Part shown: positions 58,199 through 64,000 of the stretch, piece by piece | How positions within the stretch are numbered: the stretch's first letter is position 1 | How the letters are laid out: every line of letters begins with the position of its first letter | From: Tetragenococcus halophilus subsp. halophilus DSM 20339 | GTDB taxonomy: Bacteria > Bacillota > Bacilli > Lactobacillales > Enterococcaceae | Direction of reading: 5' to 3' | Length of the DNA: 64,000 nt | Assembly (NCBI RefSeq): GCF_003841405.1 | Contig: NZ_PXYA01000003.1 | Location: forward strand, 434,001-498,000 | Program-made: the position numbers and the translations under genes | Notes under the pieces: model-generated | The model's input: only the letters and a program-made list of their open reading frames with translations | Told to the model about the DNA's origin: nothing | The model's database searches: none

Positions 58199-60091
58199 TT
58201 AACGATGTTTGTTCCTATCCTCGGCTTGTTTGCGTAGTTGCTTTTGTGCTTTTTTAGAGCCACGGTCAATATCTTTATTGAATTTTCTTTCATGAAAATC
58301 AATGAAGAGTTGCTCTAAATCGTAGTTTTCCGGATATAAGTGTTCCCTAGATATTTCTAGTGTCAAACGCTTCAAAAGCACCGTATAAAATTGTTTGTTT
58401 ATAGAAATTTGTGCATGATCATGATCTTGGTAGCTATAGAAAAGGCCGCTCTCTTTTAACTCCTGACTCCAAATGCGATCCCCTTTTTGAAAAACTGGCT
58501 GAGCAGAAGATTCTTTTAAAGAGCGTTGTGGTTTTTTCCGCTCAATTTTTGCCGTCGTATAATTTTTATCTACCAAATACTGTTGCGCATTCTGCAAAAT
58601 TTCCGGATAAATTTCCATTTTTTGAGCAATCCAAAAAGCGTTGCTTTGACCTACTTGATTGAGTAAAAGTTGATATTTTGGCGTTAAAGTTGCTGAATCA
58701 AAGGCCATAGCTGCCGTTTGAAAATCTTCATGCTGCAAAGCAAAATCTTTAATCTCACCATAATGCGTGGTAGCAATAATGATAGCTTTCTTTTTATACA
58801 TATATTCCATGGTAGCAATCGCCAAAGCAGCCCCTTCATTAGGCTCTGTGCCACTACCAAATTCGTCTAATAAAATAAGAGTATTGTCCGTTGTTTGGTG
58901 CAAGATATAACTGATATTTTGCATATGGGCAGAAAAAGTACTCAATGAATTTTCCAAGCTTTGCTGGTCTCCAATATCGATAAAAATTTTCTTGAAAATT
59001 CCTATGGAGGAATTTCCTCCATGGTTAACACACAGCCCAAATCCTGTCATTAAGCAAACCAAGGCAATCGTTTTTAATACCACTGTTTTCCCGCCGGCAT
59101 TCGGTCCAGTAATAATTAACCCGCGATTATCTACCCCTAGGGTCAAATCTAGTGGAACAGCATCTTGCAATAGTGGATGTTTTACCTGGTCGAAAATAAG
59201 TTCTTCTTGATCATTTATCGCGATCTTTTTGCCATCGATGCTCTGACTGTATTTTCCCCGAGCAAAAATACTATCCAACTCCACCACAATATCTATACAA
59301 TAACCAATCGCCGTTGCTTGTTCAGCGATTATTCCTGTTAATGTCGCTAAAATTTGATAAACCGCTGCTGTTTCTTCACTTTTTGCAATAATTAATTGAT
59401 CATTTAACTTGCGTACACTTTCGGGCTCAATAAAAACGGTAGTTCCTCAATTGGATCGCTCAATAATCGTCCCTGCGATTTTTGATTGAAAAGTTGATTG
59501 AATAGGTAAAGTATAACGGTCCTCTTTTTTTATGAACAGTCGCTCTTGTACCCAACCATTTGCCGTCGCTTTTTTCAACAACTTATCACAACTTTTTTCA
59601 ATAGTTGCCTGGATATCAGCTGTTTTCCCGCGGATTTTCTTTAACTCTCGCGAAGCCTCATCTTTTACACGGTTTCCATCGACCTTTTCTTGAATAGTCG
59701 TAATAATCTTTTTAAATTCTGTTAGATCATTTGCATAACGAAATAAAGTCGGCGTCTGATATTGATTTTTTTCAAAGAAAGCAGCAATCAAATGAAAGGA
59801 ACGTAAAAAATCGCTATATTCAGTTAATTCACTTGCTTCTAAGATAGCCCCATTTTCAATTTTCTTCGTTAAATATTTAATTTGACTCAAACCCATAAAT
59901 GGGACATGTTGATTCGAATTTAAGATTGCCAATGCTTCTTGCGTCTCGGTTAACCTTTTTTGCACCATATTATAACTAATAGCAGGTTGCTTGTTTTCTA
60001 ATCGTTCTTTAGCATAATCACTAATACATCGATCAATAACGTTTTGCTTAACTTTTGTAAATTCTGTTGCGTCATATAAAGCTGAATTCAT
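58199..60091 (-). pseudogene. MutS2-like ATPase without Smr domain, interrupted by in-frame TGA
   Basis: The frame runs 60091 to 58199 (630 codons plus stop) but has TGA at 59449-59447, after codon 214. Both sides stay in the same frame, so it is a nonsense change and not a frameshift. The N-part resembles MutS2 core/lever ('VKDEASRELKKIRG'). Translation resumes as 'GTTVFIEPESVRKL', a MutS2 hallmark. The ATPase has Walker A 'GPNAGGKTVVLKT', Walker B 'LILLDEFGSGTEPNEG' and 'ATTHYGEIKDFAL'. It is shorter than MutS2 (about 780 aa) and lacks the C-terminal Smr nuclease domain. A sequencing error or read-through cannot be excluded. Confidence 0.85.
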
Positions 60092-60229
60092 TTTTTATAT
60101 CCTTTCTTATTGGAAATAAGATACCCTAAAAACAACGAATTCACTCGTTTTCGTAAAAATAAGTTATTCTAACTTTTGAAATTTTCCATTGTGGTGGCTA
60201 ATATTAAAGGCTATTCGAAGTAAAGGACA

Positions 60230-60397
60230 CTACGCCTCGCTTCCGCTCGCCCTAGTACTGTTCATCATCTACTTTCAACTCCCCTTGGTCGCTGAATCGT
60301 AGTGATTCGGTTTGGGGAACTACGCTCGCTCCTCTCGCCTAGTACTGCTCATCATCTACTTTCAACTCCCCTTGGTCGTTGAATCTTAGTGATTCAC
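60230..60397. repeat. two direct repeats of about 80 bp upstream of the mutS2-like gene
   Basis: Copies at about 60230-60310 and 60320-60397 share 'CATCATCTACTTTCAACTCC' and end in GTGATTC, with small differences near the start (CTCGCTTCCGCTCG versus CTCGCTCCTCTCG). No coding potential is recognised. Confidence 0.8.
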
Positions 60398-60402
60398 AGC
60401 AA

Positions 60403-60574
60403 AAAAGGCGACAGGAAGCCCCATCACCTTTTTAACATTCATTGTTTTCTCAGGTATCTAAAGGCATAACAAATAAGCTTGCCAAAATTTTAGCTTATTT
60501 GTATTCAATTGCTAATTTTAGATACCTACGACACTCATCAAGCAACCTCTTTCTTTAGAAAACGAGTTTTATTT
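60403..60574 (-). ncRNA. putative structured leader or small RNA (unassigned)
   Basis: A minus-strand transcript of about 170 nt is predicted from the promoter at 60581-60609 to the terminator near 60405. Its core is a nested hairpin: AGGTATCTAAA/TTTAGATACCT (plus 60512-60522 and 60452-60462) enclosing AAATAAGCT/AGCTTATTT. Upstream is 'AGAGGTTGCTTGATGAGTG'. It has no open reading frame with a ribosome binding site. It could be a riboswitch/attenuator for the mutS2-like gene or an independent small RNA; I could not match it to a known class. Confidence 0.5.
60405..60435 (-). terminator. intrinsic terminator of the putative leader RNA
   Basis: On the minus strand AAAAAGGTGA pairs imperfectly with TCGCCTTTTTT (plus about 60403-60433), ending in a T-run. 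It lies about 140 nt downstream of the long hairpin promoter start and 310 bp upstream of the mutS2-like ATG. Confidence 0.65.
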
Positions 60575-60580
60575 CCATTT

Positions 60581-60609
60581 ATTCTAAGATAATTTCTACT
60601 ACTTGTCAA
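60581..60609 (-). promoter_or_regulatory. promoter driving the putative leader RNA
   Basis: Minus-strand TTGACA (plus 60604-60609), exactly 17 bp, then TAGAAT (plus 60581-60586), 32 bp downstream of the DUF123 gene stop. Confidence 0.78.
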
Positions 60610-60640
60610 AGAAAGCTAATGATCTCTAAGAAAAAATGAT

Positions 60641-61039
60641 TTAATGAAAAGTTAGCATTGGATTTTTTTCAGTATAAAATAAATGCGATACACATTTACA
60701 ATCAGAGGAGCCAAAGCCTTTTGCTGGAATGCTTCCATTATTTCTTTCTCGCAATCCTGCAAAAAGCTGACATTCACCATCTTTACCTGAATAAGTTTGG
60801 ACTTCTTCTATCTTTAAAAAAGGACGCAGATAATCCAAATGCCAACGCTGCTTTTTTTCTACTGCGATATGTCTATTGACCCTTGAGCGAATATTACGTT
60901 TGGCACTACCTACATAAACGTAATATCCTTTTTCAAATGCAAAATGACCCAGCTTGCCTATCTGTATACTTTCTTGTCTTTTAGGAAGGTACCCTTTCAC
61001 CGCATAAAGTGTATGACTTTCTTTGATTGATTTCTTCAT
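60641..61039 (-). CDS. GIY-YIG/DUF123 domain protein
   Basis: A 132-aa putative nuclease-fold protein. 'EKGYYVYVGSAKRNIRSRVN' is the GIY-YIG-like core (Y-Y-V-Y-V-G-S-A with Arg following). 'RWHLDYLRPF' and 'GFGSSDCKCVSHLFY' are DUF123 signatures. Activity is unproven. ATG 61039 has GGTGG 6 nt upstream; ATG 61045 abuts that site. It is 35 bp downstream of a GNAT gene, on the same strand. Confidence 0.87.
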   Translation of the reverse strand: MKKSIKESHTLYAVKGYLPKRQESIQIGKLGHFAFEKGYYVYVGSAKRNIRSRVNRHIAVEKKQRWHLDYLRPFLKIEEVQTYSGKDGECQLFAGLRERNNGSIPAKGFGSSDCKCVSHLFYTEKNPMLTFH

Positions 61040-61080
61040 TTTCATCCACCTTTTAACTACTACTAAAAATTATTTTAACC

Positions 61081-61491
61081 TCAATAAATGCGATACATCC
61101 CCACTGAACCTGGCGCAGTATAACAAAAACCAAACTGTTGATACAATTTATCGGCCGGACTATCAGCAATTAAGCTAACATATGAGCCTTTAAATGTATG
61201 AGTGTCTAAATAGCCCATAATTTCTGTCATTACTTTTTTACCGAGACCTTTTCTTTGATAAGAAGGGTTTACAGCAATATCTACTACATGAAAAACAGTG
61301 CCCCCATCGCCAATCACTCTTCCCATAGCAATTAGGCAACCTCTATCATAGATCGTAACAGCAAACAGGGTATGCGAAAGACCAATGACAACTGCCTTAC
61401 TATCTTTAACGCTAAGTCCTGCTTTTCGTCTTAATTGGTTGAAACTTTCAGTACTTGGTATTTCATATCTGATTTGATAATTTTTCTCCAT
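61081..61491 (-). CDS. GNAT-family N-acetyltransferase
   Basis: A 136-aa single-domain acetyltransferase. Motif A is 'VVDIAVNPSYQRKGLGKKVM' with the Q-x-x-G-x-G pyrophosphate loop ('QRKGLG'); motif B is near 'ADKLYQQFGFCY'. Acceptor substrate unknown. GAAGGGAAGA precedes the ATG. Probably co-transcribed with the DUF123 gene. Confidence 0.9.
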   Translation of the reverse strand: MEKNYQIRYEIPSTESFNQLRRKAGLSVKDSKAVVIGLSHTLFAVTIYDRGCLIAMGRVIGDGGTVFHVVDIAVNPSYQRKGLGKKVMTEIMGYLDTHTFKGSYVSLIADSPADKLYQQFGFCYTAPGSVGMYRIY

Positions 61492-61640
61492 GTCTTCCCT
61501 TCTTCCCCTTATTATTTTGCATGAATAGCCAAATTACGTTTTTTATAAATATTGTCTATACATGCTTAGCTAATGCTTTGTTCTATGGTAAACTGTCATG
61601 AAGTATGGATAAATTTTCTGGTTGAAGGAGTCTTTTCGTA

Positions 61641-64000
61641 ATGATAAAAGATTTTTTACAAAAAAACAAATGGTATATGATGGCAAGTTTCTTTATTCCT
61701 TTTTTAGTAATGGCCATAATGTATCTAACAATTGGCATCTATCCCGGCAGCGATCGAAGTATTATGGCAAGTGATGCCTTCTCGCAATTTTCTAATTTTC
61801 ATGCCAGTTTTCGCAACGCTTTGTTAGGTGAACAAAGTTTTCTTTATACTTGGAATGCATCATTAGGATTAAACTTTCTTTCTCTAATTTCTTATTACCT
61901 AGGAGGGCTCTTTACCCCGCTTGTGTTATTTTTTCCTAACCAACTAATGCCTGATGCGCTTTATTTTTTAACTTTAATTAAAATAGGTAGCGCTGGATTA
62001 AGTTTCTGGTTCTATGCAAGCCATCGTTTCAAAATTGCAAAAGGCAGTCACATAACGCTAGCAGTTTGCTATGCGCTAATGTCTTTTGTTACTGCACAAT
62101 CTGAGCTTATTATGTGGTTAGACGCCTATATATACCTACCTTTAATTATTTGGGGAATTGATCGACTCATTCAAAAACATAAACCAAAACTCTTATTTAT
62201 TAGCTATTTTATGCTATTTTTCACTAGTTTTTACTTAGGGTTTATGATTGGCGTTTTTTCTTTCCTTTACTTTTTAGTTCAGTTATTTAAAAATTGGAAA
62301 GACAATAAAAAAAGTATTTTACCTTACTTTACCACCTCACTATTAGCAGGCGGCGCGTCAATGATCATCATCTTACCGGCGCTATTAGATTTACGTGCCA
62401 ATGGAGAAGAATTAACACAAATCACTGACCTTAAAACAGAGGCAACGAGTGCTTTCGACTTTTTTATCAAAAATATGATCGGAGTCTATGATACCACTAA
62501 ATATGGCGCCATTCCCTTTATTTATATCGGTCTACTACCTCTTGCTTTTTTTATTTTTTATTTTGTCATTAAGGAAATTCCTTGGAAAGAAAAAATTCTT
62601 TACGGACTATTGGTTGCATTACTAATAGGAAGCTTTTATTTTGTTCCTTTAAATTTATTCTGGCACGGGATGCATGCACCAAATATGTTTTTGTTCCGTT
62701 ATGCTTTTTTATTATCCTTTACGGTAATCATGTTAGCTGGATTTGCTTGGGAAAAATTAAACGAAACAAATGAGCGAAGGTTATTTTACTCTTTTATCTT
62801 TTTAGCTATCGCCTTTGTCTTTACTTATCTTTTAGTCTGCAAAACACGAGAATATCTAGAACCTATTTCATTGATTTTAACTTTATCATTTCTAACCGTC
62901 TATTGTGTGATCTTTTTTTCCTTTTATACAAAAAAATTCTCTTTTAAACAAGCTGTGCTATTTTTACTGATATTTGTAACAGCTGAAATGACGATTAATA
63001 CAAATAGCATGCTACGTGGTATCTTAGATGAGTGGAACTACGCTTCCCGGGAATTGTACACAGAACCTTATCCAGCAATCAATGAACTCGTTGAACAAAC
63101 CAAAGAAGAAAATGATAGTTTCTATCGTTTAGAAAATCTTGATCCAGTTTCTGCCAATGATAGCTTTAACTATGGTTATAGTGGAATTAGTATGTTTTCA
63201 TCTATTAGAAACCGAAACACTTCTGGTTATATGAATATGCTGGGGTTCCGCTCGAGGGGAACGAGTCTAAATATTCGCTATCCTAATAACACGCTACTGA
63301 TGGATAGCTTAATGTCAGTCAAATACAATTTAAGTAAACAACCAATTAACAAGTATGGTTTCAGACAAAAAGATACAAGCGATGACTATCAATTATATGA
63401 AAATCAAAATGCATTACCTTTAGGCTTTTTAACCGACCCTTCTATTGACCAACTGACACAGTTTGAAAATGATAATTTGGCCAACCAAACAAACTTAATG
63501 AACCAATTAGCTGATACAAAAGAAAACTTCTTCCAATTTCAGCCAATCACGGTGACTGATTTGAATAATATAAGTATTGAAAATCAAGGAGCACATACAA
63601 AATTTAGTGAACAAGAAGGAAATGTCGCTAAAGAAGTCACTTGGAAAGTCAATGTACCGGCCCACTCTCAAGCCTACTTAAGTCTATTCCCAACAAATTT
63701 TGGAGAATTAGAAAGTTCTACAGCAACAATCACAGTAAATGGGCAACAAAGAGAAAGTAAAATTGACATTAATGGACAATATTATGATTTAGGTTTTTAC
63801 GACCAAGCACAAACCGTCGAATTTACAGCAAGTTTTTATGGTACCGAAGATATTTCTTTCCAAAACCCACAGGTCGTTACCTTAGATACTGATGCTTTTC
63901 AAAAAAGCGTAGGTAAAATTCAAAATAATAGCGTTGAAATGCAAACAGGAAAACGTAGTGCTCAAGCTAAAGTTGACACAAATACAGCACAAAAATTAAT
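61641..64000 (+). CDS. YfhO-family membrane protein (3' end beyond the window)
   Basis: A large polytopic protein; 786 codons are visible and the frame is open at the window end. It starts MIKDFLQKNKWYMMASFF at ATG 61641 behind GAAGGAG. It shows 'SDAFSQFSNFHASFRNALLG', 'TWNASLGLNFLSLISYYLGG' and about ten membrane helices through residue 450, then an extracellular-looking beta-rich domain. This layout is that of YfhO proteins, implicated in glycosylation of lipoteichoic acid in Bacillus and Listeria; a similar envelope role is inferred. No frame break was seen at the points I checked. Confidence 0.9.
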   Translation, partial: MIKDFLQKNKWYMMASFFIPFLVMAIMYLTIGIYPGSDRSIMASDAFSQFSNFHASFRNALLGEQSFLYTWNASLGLNFLSLISYYLGGLFTPLVLFFPNQLMPDALYFLTLIKIGSAGLSFWFYASHRFKIAKGSHITLAVCYALMSFVTAQSELIMWLDAYIYLPLIIWGIDRLIQKHKPKLLFISYFMLFFTSFYLGFMIGVFSFLYFLVQLFKNWKDNKKSILPYFTTSLLAGGASMIIILPALLDLRANGEELTQITDLKTEATSAFDFFIKNMIGVYDTTKYGAIPFIYIGLLPLAFFIFYFVIKEIPWKEKILYGLLVALLIGSFYFVPLNLFWHGMHAPNMFLFRYAFLLSFTVIMLAGFAWEKLNETNERRLFYSFIFLAIAFVFTYLLVCKTREYLEPISLILTLSFLTVYCVIFFSFYTKKFSFKQAVLFLLIFVTAEMTINTNSMLRGILDEWNYASRELYTEPYPAINELVEQTKEENDSFYRLENLDPVSANDSFNYGYSGISMFSSIRNRNTSGYMNMLGFRSRGTSLNIRYPNNTLLMDSLMSVKYNLSKQPINKYGFRQKDTSDDYQLYENQNALPLGFLTDPSIDQLTQFENDNLANQTNLMNQLADTKENFFQFQPITVTDLNNISIENQGAHTKFSEQEGNVAKEVTWKVNVPAHSQAYLSLFPTNFGELESSTATITVNGQQRESKIDINGQYYDLGFYDQAQTVEFTASFYGTEDISFQNPQVVTLDTDAFQKSVGKIQNNSVEMQTGKRSAQAKVDTNTAQKL

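Noticed and set aside
59288-59449. Frameshift splitting the mutS2-like gene
   Set aside because: Both halves are in the same frame; the break is a single TGA codon, with conserved MutS2 sequence immediately after it.
60452-60560. Lysine riboswitch
   Set aside because: Only a short 5' resemblance (AGAGGTTGC...GATGAGT); the characteristic later helices and GCCGAAG-type segment are missing, and no lysine gene follows.

Overview
This is a low-GC Gram-positive chromosome segment. Gene content and order (rpmB-yloU-fakA-recG-plsX-acpP-rnc-smc-ftsY, ymdB-ricA-mutS-mutL, ruvAB, gshF, strong AGGAGG ribosome binding sites, a CCTCCTTTCT 16S tail) point to the Enterococcaceae. The 16S variable regions resemble what I recall of Tetragenococcus, so Tetragenococcus is the best guess; this is inference without a database search.

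Layout. 1-2.1 kb: tail of an amino-acid ABC ATPase, then brnQ. 2.3-6.1 kb (minus): small orphan protein, tyrosine phosphatase, ruvB, ruvA, an IS200/IS605 element, msrB. 6.2-11.4 kb (minus): a complete 16S-23S-5S operon without spacer tRNAs, with tandem promoters and a terminator. 11.6-18.9 kb (minus): ymdB-ricA-mutS-mutL, with an IS4-family element inserted exactly at the mutL start codon. 19.2-20.1 kb: XRE regulator plus a membrane protein. 20.2-21.9 kb (minus): a HAD phosphatase and a formate/nitrite-type channel. 22.2-25.5 kb: an IS1380-family element split by a second IS4-family element, ending just upstream of the rpsD promoter. 25.7-29.9 kb: rpsD with an autoregulatory-type leader, an ABC-2 transporter/LytTR/DUF3021 operon, and bioY with a probable BirA operator. 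29.9-35.4 kb: housekeeping and orphan genes and gshF (bifunctional glutathione synthesis). 35.5-38.3 kb: Fur-box-controlled feoA-feoB and a tiny cysteine-rich protein. 38.5-51.3 kb: the conserved ftsY-HAD-smc-rnc-acpP-plsX-recG-fakA-yloU block and divergent rpmB.

51.3-53.7 kb: a small genomic island bracketed by an exact 21-bp direct repeat of the rpmB 3' end. It carries an AbiEi/AbiEii toxin-antitoxin (abortive infection) pair and a truncated foreign gene; no integrase is present. 53.8-64 kb: a complex hairpin repeat, a PNPOx-like protein, an AbgT transporter, several small proteins, a MutS2-like ATPase gene broken by an in-frame TGA, a possible structured leader RNA, a DUF123 protein, a GNAT acetyltransferase and the start of a YfhO-type membrane protein.

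Themes. DNA repair genes (mutS, mutL, ruvAB, recG, a MutS2-like gene) are frequent, and three of them carry or adjoin lesions: an IS at the mutL start, an IS just upstream of ruvA, and a nonsense codon in the mutS2-like gene. Four insertion sequences in 25 kb suggest recent transposition. The most distinctive accessory module is the rpmB-anchored AbiE island. I found no CRISPR array and no tRNA gene.
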